40,724 nucleotides of DNA from an uncultured Granulicella sp. (GTDB lineage: Bacteria; Acidobacteriota; Terriglobia; Terriglobales; Acidobacteriaceae). Numbering within the stretch: the stretch's first letter is position 1; every line of letters starts with the position of its first letter. Positions 25,086-32,427 of this stretch are shown piece after piece. The DNA lies in contig CALMON010000226.1 in assembly GCA_937871785.1 (NCBI GenBank), forward strand, positions 1 through 40,724. Reading direction: 5' to 3'. Position numbers and translations under genes: made by a program. The notes beneath the pieces are model-generated. The model was not told where the DNA came from and ran no database searches. It saw only the letters and a list, made by a program, of their open reading frames with translations.

Positions 25086-25091
25086 ATTCTA
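25086..25091 (-). promoter_or_regulatory. -10-like box of folP (leaderless arrangement)
   Basis: TAGAAT on the minus strand, 5 nt before the folP ATG. No Shine-Dalgarno is present. Its -35 position would fall directly beside the AGCC repeat. Confidence 0.45.
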
Positions 25092-25113
25092 TGCACCGGT
25101 TCCGCCGAACGCG

Positions 25114-25141
25114 AGCCAGCCAGCCAGCCAGCCAGCCAGCC
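25114..25141. repeat. Tetranucleotide tandem repeat, seven AGCC units
   Basis: Seven uninterrupted AGCC copies lie in the 82-bp divergent gap between folP and dacB, over the place where the -35/spacer of the dacB promoter would be. Copy-number slippage would move promoter elements relative to each other. Confidence 0.85.
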
Positions 25142-25150
25142 AGGCCCATG

Positions 25151-25156
25151 TAGACT
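25151..25156 (+). promoter_or_regulatory. -10-like box of dacB (leaderless arrangement)
   Basis: TAGACT ends 6 nt before the dacB ATG at 25163; no Shine-Dalgarno is present. A -35 at normal spacing would lie inside the AGCC repeat (25128-25133). Confidence 0.4.
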
Positions 25157-25162
25157 GCGGCC

Positions 25163-26788
25163 ATGCTTCTGCGCGCTCGCGGGTTTCTCCGCTCCACCTT
25201 TTGCCTTCTGCCGTTTGCCTGCGTGTCGACGCTGCCGGCTCTTGCGCAGGCTGCCTTGGCGAAGTCGTCGCTGGCCAAGCGCGTTGACGCGATCGTGAAC
25301 GCACCGGGCGTGGCGCGGGCGCACTGGGGCATCGCCGTCACGACGCTCGACGGCACGCCGGTGTACAGCTTGAACGATGCGCAATACTTCCGCCCGGCCT
25401 CAAACGCGAAGCTGTTTACGACGGCGGCGGCGATGCATCTGCTGGGGCCTGAAGCCCGCGTGACGACACGCATGGCTGCCCAGGCGATAAGTCAGGCCGG
25501 CACTGTCGATGGGGACATCGTCCTGTACGGTGCGGGCGACGCCAATCTTTCGGCGCGGCACCTGCCCTACGAGACCGCCGCGGCCCGCAAGCAGCGCGAG
25601 GCTCGTTCCGCGGCTCCCGCACCGCCGGAAAGTCCGCTGGCAGCGTTGGCGACCTTCGCCGACGGCCTTGTGCGGGCGAACGTCAAAACCATTCACGGCG
25701 ATATCGTCGGTGACGACACCCTTTGGCCGATGGAACCGTACCCCTCCGACTGGTCGATCGACGATGCGGTGTGGGGCTACGGCGCGCCGGTTTCCGCGCT
25801 CACCGTGACGGACAACCAACTGCAGTTGACGGTCGCGCCGGGTGCCAACGCCGGAGATCTCGCAACGGTTTCGCTCCTGCCGGCCCTTCCCTATTACACG
25901 GTGCGATCGGAGGTCACCACGGTCGCCGCCAACGCCCCGGCGAGCGTGCGTATCGACCGCGATCCCGGCTCCCGCACTCTTCGCCTGCTCGGCACGATCG
26001 CCGTCGGCAAGCCGGATGTCGAGGAGATCGCGATCGCCGACCCAGCCGAATACGCGGCGGTGGCGTTGAAGTCGTTTTTGGAAAACGACGGGATCCAGGT
26101 GACGGGGGTAGCGCGCGCGCAGCATCGTCTCAGCAGCGATGCGGACGGCTTTACGGCGGAATCGCGCACCTCATTGCCCTCCCTGCCGAAAGGTCCGCGA
26201 TCCGAAGCCGTCACGGTCTCCGGATGCCTGGACAACTGCGGCCCGCGCAGCGAGCATGTCTCCCCCACCCTGGCCGACGACGTTTCCGTCACCTTGAAGG
26301 TGTCGCAAAATCTTCACGCCGAGCTTCTGCTCCGGCGGCTAGGCAAGCAGTACGGCACAGAGGGCTCTTCCGCCCAGGGCGCGCGCGTAGTGCGGCAGTT
26401 TCTGCTGAACGCCGGCCTGAACGGCGACGATTTCGTGTTCTACGACGGCTCCGGCCTGAGCAGTCACGACCTGGTGACGCCGCGCGCTACCGCGAAGCTG
26501 CTCGCCTATGCGGCAACGCAGCCGTGGTTCACGCTATGGCGCGCAGGGCTGCCGGTGGGTGGCGTGGATGGGTCGCTCGCAGGCCGGTTTACAGAGGCTC
26601 CGCTTAAAAGCCATGTGTTCGCGAAAACAGGCACGCTGGGCGAATCGCGCGCGCTGTCCGGCTATGTAGACTGCCACAGCGGCAGGACGGTGGTCTTCTC
26701 GATCCTGGTCGACAACCACACGCCGGCTACTTCCGCCGACCGCGATGCCATGGACGCGATCGTCGCCGCGATAGCCGCGGAAAACTAG
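25163..26788 (+). CDS. dacB: D-alanyl-D-alanine carboxypeptidase/endopeptidase, PBP4 family
   Basis: 541 residues with an N-terminal signal sequence (FCLLPFACVSTLPALAQA), so periplasmic. The three active-site motifs of the S13 family are intact: SxxK in FRPASNAKLFTTAAA (Ser near residue 80), SxN in KVSQNLHAELLLRRLG, and KTG in FAKTGTLGESRALSGY. Between the first two is the large family-specific insertion (WGYGAPVSALTVTDNQLQL and following). PBP4 enzymes trim the terminal D-Ala of peptidoglycan stem peptides and cut cross-links. The length is slightly above E. coli DacB (477). The repeat next to its promoter could make expression variable. Confidence 0.93.
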   Translation: MLLRARGFLRSTFCLLPFACVSTLPALAQAALAKSSLAKRVDAIVNAPGVARAHWGIAVTTLDGTPVYSLNDAQYFRPASNAKLFTTAAAMHLLGPEARVTTRMAAQAISQAGTVDGDIVLYGAGDANLSARHLPYETAAARKQREARSAAPAPPESPLAALATFADGLVRANVKTIHGDIVGDDTLWPMEPYPSDWSIDDAVWGYGAPVSALTVTDNQLQLTVAPGANAGDLATVSLLPALPYYTVRSEVTTVAANAPASVRIDRDPGSRTLRLLGTIAVGKPDVEEIAIADPAEYAAVALKSFLENDGIQVTGVARAQHRLSSDADGFTAESRTSLPSLPKGPRSEAVTVSGCLDNCGPRSEHVSPTLADDVSVTLKVSQNLHAELLLRRLGKQYGTEGSSAQGARVVRQFLLNAGLNGDDFVFYDGSGLSSHDLVTPRATAKLLAYAATQPWFTLWRAGLPVGGVDGSLAGRFTEAPLKSHVFAKTGTLGESRALSGYVDCHSGRTVVFSILVDNHTPATSADRDAMDAIVAAIAAEN

Positions 26789-26876
26789 CGCGAACCGAAG
26801 GCGTGCGGTCTTTACTCAGTCCTGAGTAGTGAACGATCCGTAGCGAGTTCCAGACTTCGGACGGGTGACGCGCGAC

Positions 26877-27128
26877 TCAGTGCGGCGAGTGCTTTTTGAC
26901 GTACTCGCGAAGCTGGCTGTTGAGTCCGAGAGCTTTCTCGACGCCGCCGTCGAGCATGCGCAACCAGTCGGCTGCCGGCCCCTTGAGCTCGGCCATCGAC
27001 AGCAGGTAGCTGGTTTGCACAATGATTTCGAGCGCGTTTGAAAGATCGTGCGCCAGGCGGCGGACTTCAAGCGCGAGCTCTTCAGGAAACTGCGCCGGCG
27101 AGTTGCTGGGGGGGATCTGTTCGGTCAT
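26877..27128 (-). CDS. Stand-alone histidine-kinase DHp-like (H-box) small protein
   Basis: 83 residues. The central LAHDLSNALEIIVQTSYLL looks like an H-box of a two-component histidine kinase (HDLxNxLxxI, phospho-acceptor His followed by acidic residue), and the second half (WLRMLDGGVEKALGLNSQLREYV) would be the partner helix of a DHp four-helix bundle. No ATPase domain is present, and the flanking sequence is closed by stops, so it is not a truncated kinase by a simple frameshift. It could be a phosphotransfer or kinase-modulating protein (inference). Its Shine-Dalgarno is weak. It converges with dacB. Confidence 0.55.
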   Translation of the reverse strand: MTEQIPPSNSPAQFPEELALEVRRLAHDLSNALEIIVQTSYLLSMAELKGPAADWLRMLDGGVEKALGLNSQLREYVKKHSPH

Positions 27129-27250
27129 GAAGTCCGGTTGTGCATGCGAGTTTGGCGGTCAGGGCCCGAGGCAAGCCTTTGCGGAGCGCTTTCAAGAGAA
27201 GTGTACGGCAGCGCCCCGGGAAATGACAGTCGCGACTCGCGAGCCGCACA

Positions 27251-27284
27251 TTGACACGATGCGGAAGGGATGAAAAACTAAGAT
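27251..27284 (+). promoter_or_regulatory. Possible tRNA-Leu promoter
   Basis: A perfect TTGACA at 27251-27256 lies about 60 nt before the tRNA; the best -10-like hexamer, TAAGAT (27279-27284), is 22 bp away, longer than normal, while the correctly spaced position reads AAAACT. Confidence 0.3.
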
Positions 27285-27319
27285 CTCACGCAAGCCGCCG
27301 CAACGCGCGCTGGTGTTGA

Positions 27320-27406
27320 GCCGAAATGGCGGAATTGGCAGACGCGCGTGGTTCAGGTCCACGTTCTCGCAAGGGAGTGGAGGTTCGAGTCCTCTTTTCG
27401 GCACCA
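27320..27406 (+). tRNA. tRNA-Leu (anticodon CAG), CCA encoded
   Basis: 87 nt. Acceptor arms GCCGAAA (27320-27326) and TTTCGGC pair fully, followed by discriminator A and an encoded CCA. The anticodon stem CGTGG/CCACG carries the loop TTCAGGT with anticodon CAG, reading CUG. A long variable arm (around TCTCGCAAGGGA) marks a class II tRNA, and the T loop is TTCGAGT. A clear terminator follows. Confidence 0.97.
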
Positions 27407-27438
27407 AAGATCTGCACCACGAAGAACGATGGGAGCAA

Positions 27439-27471
27439 GGGCGGGAGCCAATCCCGCCCTTTGCCGCGTTT
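27439..27471 (+). terminator. Terminator of tRNA-Leu
   Basis: GGGCGGGA (27439-27446) pairs with TCCCGCCC (27452-27459) around GCCAA, followed by TTTGCCGCGTTT. Confidence 0.75.
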
Positions 27472-27731
27472 GGGCACTGCTCTGCTCATCGGCATGTTCT
27501 CCGATAGCGTAGGGCTAAGCGAAATCTCCTTGACTCACAACTGAATACTGACGGCTCATAACTGGTGATGACACCGGCACCGCGGCCGATGTTCGGTTCT
27601 GAGTCGTCAGTGATCCCTGATGGACGGCGTCGCCTGCAACTCCACGGCCGGGCAGGAAATGCTAGTAACTGACTTGGTATTACCAGAAGGGAGTCACTGG
27701 CCTGAGGGGGTCATGGACAGATGCTGCGATC
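27472..27731. other. Gene-free stretch with degenerate repeats
   Basis: No supported gene. It holds two patches of the ACTGAxTACTGA-type microrepeat (27538-27566, 27599-27616) and a small palindrome TGGTATTACCA (27675-27685) that may belong to the control region of the following microprotein gene. Confidence 0.4.
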
Positions 27732-27842
27732 GTTCGGAGCAAAGCGACCCTTGCGGGATAGAAAGAACCCTCGGGTGGCGCGATGCTAAGAGAGTCAGCA
27801 AGACACTGCCAGACACGCTGCACCGATACCAAGGAGATTCAC
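27732..27842 (+). promoter_or_regulatory. Conserved leader of microprotein copy A
   Basis: This 111-nt segment aligns with the 100 nt before copy B (29266-29365). Shared blocks in order: GTTCGGA, GACC, GCGGGAT, GAA, GGCG, GCTA, GAGT, AGCAA, CCA and a purine-rich ribosome binding site. The conservation points to a functional 5' region, perhaps a regulatory RNA. Confidence 0.5.
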
Positions 27843-27944
27843 ATGCACAGCTTCATGATCGCCGCTTCCTTCCTCTTGATGGTTCTTTCACCCTGCCTCG
27901 TAGCCCTCCGCTCCGGTTCCATGCCCGACGAGGAAATGCAGTAA
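27843..27944 (+). CDS. 33-residue membrane microprotein, copy A
   Basis: ATG at 27843 with AAGGAG 6 nt upstream; TAA ends at 27944. The peptide begins MHSFMIAAS, continues with the hydrophobic stretch FLLMVLSPCLVA and ends with RSGSMPDEEMQ, so a single membrane helix with a short acidic tail. Copy B, 1.5 kb away on the other side of the 6-phosphogluconate dehydrogenase gene, matches at 25 of 33 residues. Between the two, eight of the codon changes are synonymous (for example TTC/TTT, TCA/TCC, GGT/GGC) and the segment from residue 10 to 31 has one amino-acid change only, a sign of selection on protein. No known family is recognised. Type I toxin-like or membrane-protein-modulating roles are possible (inference). 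Confidence 0.7.
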   Translation: MHSFMIAASFLLMVLSPCLVALRSGSMPDEEMQ

Positions 27945-27968
27945 CGTTTCCGTACTGCTTATCCGCAT

Positions 27969-27991
27969 GGCAAACGGCCGTATTGTTTGCC
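27969..27991 (+). terminator. Hairpin after microprotein copy A
   Basis: GGCAAAC (27969-27975) pairs with GTTTGCC (27985-27991), loop 9 nt, 25 nt after the stop. No T tract follows. Confidence 0.4.
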
Positions 27992-28074
27992 GGAAATATC
28001 AGAAGGTGTTCAGCTACCTCCCATCGCGTGTTCGGCGTCTCACGGATTGAATTTACTCCAGGAGGAGAACCACG

Positions 28075-29097
28075 ATGCAACTTGCAATGGTTGGGCTTGG
28101 CAGGATGGGAGCCAACATGGTCAAGCGTTTGGCGACGCACGGGCATGAGTGTGTCGTTTTCGACATGTCTCCCAAGGTGGTCGACGATCTGGCCAAAGAG
28201 CATGGCGTTCAGGGTTCCTCCTCGTTCGAGGACCTTATCGGCAAGCTGGCGAAACCCCGGGCGATCTGGCTGATGATTCCGGCCGGCGTGGTCGATGAAA
28301 CGATCGCCAAGATAGAACCGCATCTGGAAGCCGGCGACATTCTGATCGATGGTGGCAACTCCTACTATGTCGACGACATCCGCCGCGCCAAAGCGCTCAA
28401 GGAAAAGAACATCGAGTATGTCGATGTGGGCACCAGCGGCGGCGTGTGGGGCCAGGAGCGCGGCTATTGCATGATGATTGGCGGCTCGGAGGCGACCGTC
28501 GAACACCTTGACCCAATCTTCAAAACCATCGCTCCGGGTGCGGGCTCGATCGCGAAAACACCCGGCCGTAAAGAAGGGACAGGCACCGCGGAAGAAGGCT
28601 ACCTTCACTGCGGTACCAACGGCGCCGGGCATTTTGTGAAGATGATCCACAACGGGATCGAGTACGGCATGATGGCCGCCTATGCCGAAGGCCTGGGCAT
28701 CTTGAAGGCGGCAAACATCGGCAAGCATCTCGAAGAAATCGACGCGGAAACGACGCCGCTGCGCGAACCTGAACTGTATCAGTACGACCTCAATCTACCC
28801 GAGATCAGCGAAGTGTGGCGGCGCGGCAGTGTGATCGCCTCATGGCTGCTCGACCTGACGGCGGCGGCGTTGATCGAGGACCCGGCGCTCTCAAAATTCG
28901 GTGGGCGTGTGTCGGATTCCGGCGAAGGCCGCTGGACGATCAAGGCGGGCATCGACGAAGGCGTGCCGACGCCCGTGCTTTCGGATGCGCTGTACGAACG
29001 CTTCAGCTCGCGGGGTAATGCGGAATTCTCGAACAAGCTGATGTCCGCAATGCGCTATGAGTTTGGCGGTCACCTGGAAAAGCCGACACCAAAGTAG
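28075..29097 (+). CDS. gnd: 6-phosphogluconate dehydrogenase, decarboxylating (short form)
   Basis: 340 residues; AGGAGGAG about 10 nt before the ATG. N-terminal Rossmann domain MQLAMVGLGRMGANMVKRLA, substrate motifs IDGGNSYYVDDIRR and VDVGTSGGVWGQERG, and the catalytic Lys in GAGHFVKMIHNGIEYGMM. The enzyme oxidises and decarboxylates 6-phosphogluconate to ribulose 5-phosphate in the pentose phosphate pathway. At 340 residues it belongs to the short form (about 300 residues) rather than the 470-residue form, and short forms often prefer NAD+. Cytoplasmic. It is bracketed by microprotein copies A and B and followed by its own terminator. Confidence 0.95.
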   Translation: MQLAMVGLGRMGANMVKRLATHGHECVVFDMSPKVVDDLAKEHGVQGSSSFEDLIGKLAKPRAIWLMIPAGVVDETIAKIEPHLEAGDILIDGGNSYYVDDIRRAKALKEKNIEYVDVGTSGGVWGQERGYCMMIGGSEATVEHLDPIFKTIAPGAGSIAKTPGRKEGTGTAEEGYLHCGTNGAGHFVKMIHNGIEYGMMAAYAEGLGILKAANIGKHLEEIDAETTPLREPELYQYDLNLPEISEVWRRGSVIASWLLDLTAAALIEDPALSKFGGRVSDSGEGRWTIKAGIDEGVPTPVLSDALYERFSSRGNAEFSNKLMSAMRYEFGGHLEKPTPK

Positions 29098-29127
29098 CTT
29101 TGGATAAGTAGTTCTGCTAGTACGTGG

Positions 29128-29163
29128 CGCTTCCTCCCTCACGCGGAGGAAGCGCTGCTTTTT
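29128..29163 (+). terminator. Terminator of gnd
   Basis: CGCTTCCTCC (29128-29137) pairs with GGAGGAAGCG (29145-29154), loop 7 nt, followed by CTGCTTTTT. Confidence 0.85.
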
Positions 29164-29265
29164 GGACCGAAGCGGTACGCTTCCCATTTTGGTCTGTCGG
29201 CAGAGTCGGGGTGATCAGAATCGGCAACAATTGCCCCATAGGTGTTATAGGCAACTAGCTCCCTT

Positions 29266-29365
29266 GTTCGGATAAGGAGACCATCGCGGGATGTCCTGAA
29301 CGAACGCAGCAGGCGAAGCTAGACGAGTAAGCAATTCAGTCCACAGCACCCATGGAGCGACAACA
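29266..29365 (+). promoter_or_regulatory. Conserved leader of microprotein copy B
   Basis: Aligns with 27732-27842 as listed there (GTTCGGA at 29266-29272, then GACC, GCGGGAT, GCTA, GAGT, AGCAA). Upstream, 29164-29265 carries no gene; TATAGG at 29246-29251 is a weak -10 candidate. Confidence 0.5.
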
Positions 29366-29467
29366 ATGCATAGCCTTTTGATCGGCGGAGCTTTTCTTCT
29401 GATGGTTCTTTCCCCTTGCCTCGTAGCCATGCGCTCCGGCTCCATGCCCGACGAAGAACTCGACTAA
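29366..29467 (+). CDS. 33-residue membrane microprotein, copy B
   Basis: ATG at 29366 with GGAG about 8 nt upstream; TAA ends at 29467. Begins MHSLLIGGA, then FLLMVLSPCLVAM and RSGSMPDEELD. It has the same length as copy A and the same Cys, Pro and acidic end. Changes are concentrated at residues 4-9 of the helix start and the last two residues. A good terminator lies about 100 nt downstream, so a transcript of about 300-350 nt from the conserved leader to that terminator would be its own unit. Too short for standard gene finders, which is likely why it would be missed. Confidence 0.72.
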   Translation: MHSLLIGGAFLLMVLSPCLVAMRSGSMPDEELD

Positions 29468-29565
29468 CGAGAACTCGCCTTCGCCAACCCTGCATAGTAC
29501 CGGGCAGAAACATATTCCAGATCGAAACACATCGTACGTAGCGCAATCGGGCTGGCTGGCTGCAC

Positions 29566-29596
29566 GGGCAGGAATCTTTCCTGCCCTTTGCTGTTT
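29566..29596 (+). terminator. Terminator after microprotein copy B
   Basis: GGGCAGGAA (29566-29574) pairs with TTCCTGCCC (29578-29586) around TCT, followed by TTTGCTGTTT. Confidence 0.8.
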
Positions 29597-29684
29597 GCAG
29601 AAACCACCGTCGTCCGCACACGGCGGATCGCGTGGTCAGTGCGGAGATCACGGCGCGGGCATTTCCGGTCAGCTAGGGCGGGCA

Positions 29685-30107
29685 TCAGCCCTCATAGAGT
29701 CCCGCTTCAAATGCCTGCAGCACCGCATCGTTCCAGGCGTGCGAATCTTTCTTCCACCGTCCGCCGCTGCCTTCGTCGAGAAAGTTCGGGAAGTTGGAGC
29801 GGCAAAAGCTCTGCCGGCCGGCGAAGTCCACCAGCGCCTGCGCGCTTCCGTCCAGGTACAACACCGCCTGCTGCCCGTCTTTCGACCATTGCACCGAAGC
29901 GATACGCTCGCTGTCGCGGTCCTGCAGCGCGGAGCCGGTGTAGATCAGCATCGCGTCCATGATGCTGTGCTCCTGCGTTTCCTGCGAGCGGTCGCAGGCG
30001 TAAAAATAACCGGCCGGGCCTTCGTCCTCAAAGACCGCCGTCCACGGAACGGCGGGGCTGTTGGACGAAAGAAACGCATTGCCGGGCTTGAAGGTCACGG
30101 AATCCAT
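29685..30107 (-). CDS. DUF2251-like protein of unknown function
   Basis: 140 residues, no signal peptide or membrane segment, so cytoplasmic. Features: WTAVFEDEGPAGYFYACDRS, IMDAMLIYTGSALQDRDSE, SVQWSKDGQQAVLYLDGSAQ, and a C-terminal NFLDEGSGGRWKKDSHAWND. The combination of GYFYAxD, a short MDAxxIY segment and a WSxDGxxAxLxxDG strand recalls DUF2251 proteins (from memory). No function is known. The start ATG has no Shine-Dalgarno; TACCCT lies 7 nt upstream on its strand, fitting the leaderless pattern of other genes here. Confidence 0.65.
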   Translation of the reverse strand: MDSVTFKPGNAFLSSNSPAVPWTAVFEDEGPAGYFYACDRSQETQEHSIMDAMLIYTGSALQDRDSERIASVQWSKDGQQAVLYLDGSAQALVDFAGRQSFCRSNFPNFLDEGSGGRWKKDSHAWNDAVLQAFEAGLYEG

Positions 30108-30187
30108 AAGAAATAGGGTATCTCCTCAACGCCTGCGGCGCGAACATCGGCTCTCGCGGCCGGCTTGCCGATACACTGGATAGGACG

Positions 30188-31411
30188 ATGCGATTCAAAG
30201 GCTTTTACATGGGCCGCGGTCAAGGCGCCGCCGCTCTTCTGCTGCTCTGCCTGCTGGCCGAGTGCCTTTGGACCGTGGGCCACACCCCGATGACGCAGCA
30301 GGACTACCGCTACGCCCGCTGCGGCCGCGAAATGTGGGAAAAACCCTCGCCGCTGCAAGGCTACTTCACCACCTGCGGCAACCTGCAGGGCGACGGCACG
30401 CTGGCCTACCGCTTTGCCGGCTTTCCGCTGACGGCCGAGCGCTGGGTGCTGCTTGGCGTCGATCACTTTCGCAAACCGGAAAACCGCCTTTATGCCGGCG
30501 GCTCATTGAACGGCTCTACCTGGGAAGCGCGGCATGAGCTGACGCAGGTGCGCTGGTTGCTGCGTGCGCCCTTCGTGATTTTCGCTCTGTGGCTGGGCGG
30601 AGGGCTGTGGTGGGTGTCGCGCCGGCTGTTCGGCAATGGCGGCGGCGCCCTGGCGCTGTCGTTCTACGTGTTTTGCCCCGCTGTGGTGCACTTTGCCTGC
30701 ACACACAACAACGAGATTCTCGCCCTGTGGGGGCTGTACGGGTCCATCTACACCGCCATCGGCGTCGCCCATGCCATGCAGGGGCCGCGTCACAAGTGGC
30801 GTCCGCGCATCCTGCTGCTGACGTTCGCCTTCGGCATGACGGCCGCCGCGCATCTGCTCGCGGCGCTGGTCGGCTTTGCTGCGGGAGCCGTCTTTTTGTT
30901 TTACCTGGCCGAGCGCCGCCGCAGCTACGCGTCGCAAATCCTCGTCTTCTCAAGCCTCGGAGCCGTCGTGCTCCTGTTCGCCTCGTTCGGGTTCCGGCTT
31001 TCGGCGTTTCTGTACGTGTTCACCGGGGGTGCCGCCAGGTTCTGGTTTACGACCGAAAGTCTGCGCGCCTTCCTTCTGTCCACGGTGACGATCGACGGAA
31101 CCGTCATGCCGCTTAACCTTCCGATCATCGTAGCGACCCTGGCCGCCCTGGCACTCTATATCGGCAGCCGCCGCAGCCGCTATTTCGGCAATACGGCGCC
31201 GCTGCTGATGGTGCTCGCGCTGGTGCTGCTGTATACCACGCAGACGTTTACCGCGCCCTGGCTGTGGGCGCTGCCGTTTCTGTTCACCTTTCTCGGGGGA
31301 GTCTTTGCCGATGCGCTGGAGCGGCCCAAGCCCCGCTTTGCCCTGATCGCCGGAACGGCTCTGGTGCTGGCGCAAGCCGTCTTATGCCTGGGTTCGCTGC
31401 CGCGAGGATAG
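30188..31411 (+). CDS. Polytopic membrane protein of unknown function
   Basis: 407 residues. An N-terminal signal-anchor helix (AAALLLLCLLAECLW) precedes an outside loop of about 100 residues containing two Cys (YARCGREMWEK, YFTTCGNLQGDG), then about eight to nine hydrophobic helices with short basic loops. The shape, helix followed by a substantial first loop with conserved Trp/Asp/Arg, then many helices, recalls GT-C glycosyltransferases or dolichol-mannosyltransferase-like proteins, but I cannot find a clear DxD or ExD motif in the first loop and give no function. The gene precedes the L,D-transpeptidase by about 110 nt and could be co-transcribed. Confidence 0.65.
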   Translation: MRFKGFYMGRGQGAAALLLLCLLAECLWTVGHTPMTQQDYRYARCGREMWEKPSPLQGYFTTCGNLQGDGTLAYRFAGFPLTAERWVLLGVDHFRKPENRLYAGGSLNGSTWEARHELTQVRWLLRAPFVIFALWLGGGLWWVSRRLFGNGGGALALSFYVFCPAVVHFACTHNNEILALWGLYGSIYTAIGVAHAMQGPRHKWRPRILLLTFAFGMTAAAHLLAALVGFAAGAVFLFYLAERRRSYASQILVFSSLGAVVLLFASFGFRLSAFLYVFTGGAARFWFTTESLRAFLLSTVTIDGTVMPLNLPIIVATLAALALYIGSRRSRYFGNTAPLLMVLALVLLYTTQTFTAPWLWALPFLFTFLGGVFADALERPKPRFALIAGTALVLAQAVLCLGSLPRG

Positions 31412-31524
31412 TCAGCGCCGCGCGAAGGCACGACCAGCCGCCGCGAAGGCCGCTTCGCAGGCAATTTATCTGCATCCAAGTATCATCATTGCAACCCTGC
31501 TCTCCCAAAGGTTCGAGGATTTCC

Positions 31525-32112
31525 ATGGCTCGCACGACTGTTCTTCCTTCCCTGTTCGCTTCACGCCGCACTCTGGCTGTGTCCGCCACTCTTGCCTGTT
31601 CTCTGCTGGCTGTTTCCGGATGCCACAAGCATCGCGGCTCCACGCAGTTGGCGACCAACGTCCAGCAGGTAGTCAACAAGCCCAAGCTCGACATGTTGAA
31701 GTGGGCGGACTATTCCGATTACCAGGCCCAGGTGAAGCAGTTCTACGACGCCCGTGAAAGCGCCGTGGCCTGGACCGAAGACGACGGCAGCCCCACCGAC
31801 CAGGCCAAGGCAATGATTCAGGCGTTCACTCATGCGGATGAAAAGGGTCTGAAGCCCGAGGATTACGATGCGTCCCGCTGGCCGGAGCGGCTCGACAAGC
31901 TTGCCGCGCAACGCCGCAACAGCGACAACAGCACCGCGGCGCAGGACACGCTCGCGCAGTTTGACGCGGCGCTCACGATCTCCTCGATGCGCTACCTGTC
32001 GGACCTCCACTCTGGCCGCGTCAATCCGCAGCAGCTCAACTTCGATATCGACGTCCCTTCCAAGCGCAAGGCCTTCGATCTCGCGGCCTATCTCAATGAC
32101 AAACTCGTTTAG
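31525..32112 (+). CDS. N-terminal fragment of the broken L,D-transpeptidase
   Basis: 195 codons from the lipoprotein start to the first TAG. It holds the signal sequence and most of the scaffold domain but no catalytic residue. If translated alone it would give a membrane-anchored scaffold without enzyme activity. Confidence 0.6.
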   Translation: MARTTVLPSLFASRRTLAVSATLACSLLAVSGCHKHRGSTQLATNVQQVVNKPKLDMLKWADYSDYQAQVKQFYDARESAVAWTEDDGSPTDQAKAMIQAFTHADEKGLKPEDYDASRWPERLDKLAAQRRNSDNSTAAQDTLAQFDAALTISSMRYLSDLHSGRVNPQQLNFDIDVPSKRKAFDLAAYLNDKLV

Positions 32113-32369
32113 GCAGACGACATTCCTGCCGCGATTACCGCTGTTGAACCGACCAGCCCTATCTATGTGGCCACCGAAAAAGCCCTGCCGCAGTACCTGA
32201 ATCTTGCGCGTCAGCAAAACGCGAAGCCGGAAGGCGTCGGCCTGGCGAACCCGTCGGCGGCGCTGCTTCCGGCACTGCCGAAAACCCTGAAGGTGGGCGA
32301 CCCGTACCCATCGGCGGCGCTGTATGTACTGGCGTCGCATCTCGCGATCGAAGGCGACATGCCCGGTGG

Positions 32370-32382
32370 TTTTTTTTTTTTT
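32370..32382 (+). repeat. Homopolymer run of 13 T inside the L,D-transpeptidase gene
   Basis: Thirteen T in a gene otherwise about 60% GC, encoding FFFF after MPGG. This is a slippage-prone or error-prone site 16 nt before the second TAG. Confidence 0.9.
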
Positions 32383-32427
32383 GATTCGTCGATGTGCTAG
32401 ATCTACACGCAGGAGTTTGCCGACGCC

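Noticed and set aside
27620-28273. Open frame of 217 codons overlapping the start of gnd
   Set aside because: It overlaps microprotein copy A and gnd in another frame and has no domain pattern.
32110-32400. Reassignment of TAG (for example pyrrolysine)
   Set aside because: TAG terminates many genes here at the expected family length (pheS, pheT, zapA, the VWFA gene, the exosortase), and no pyl genes are in the window.
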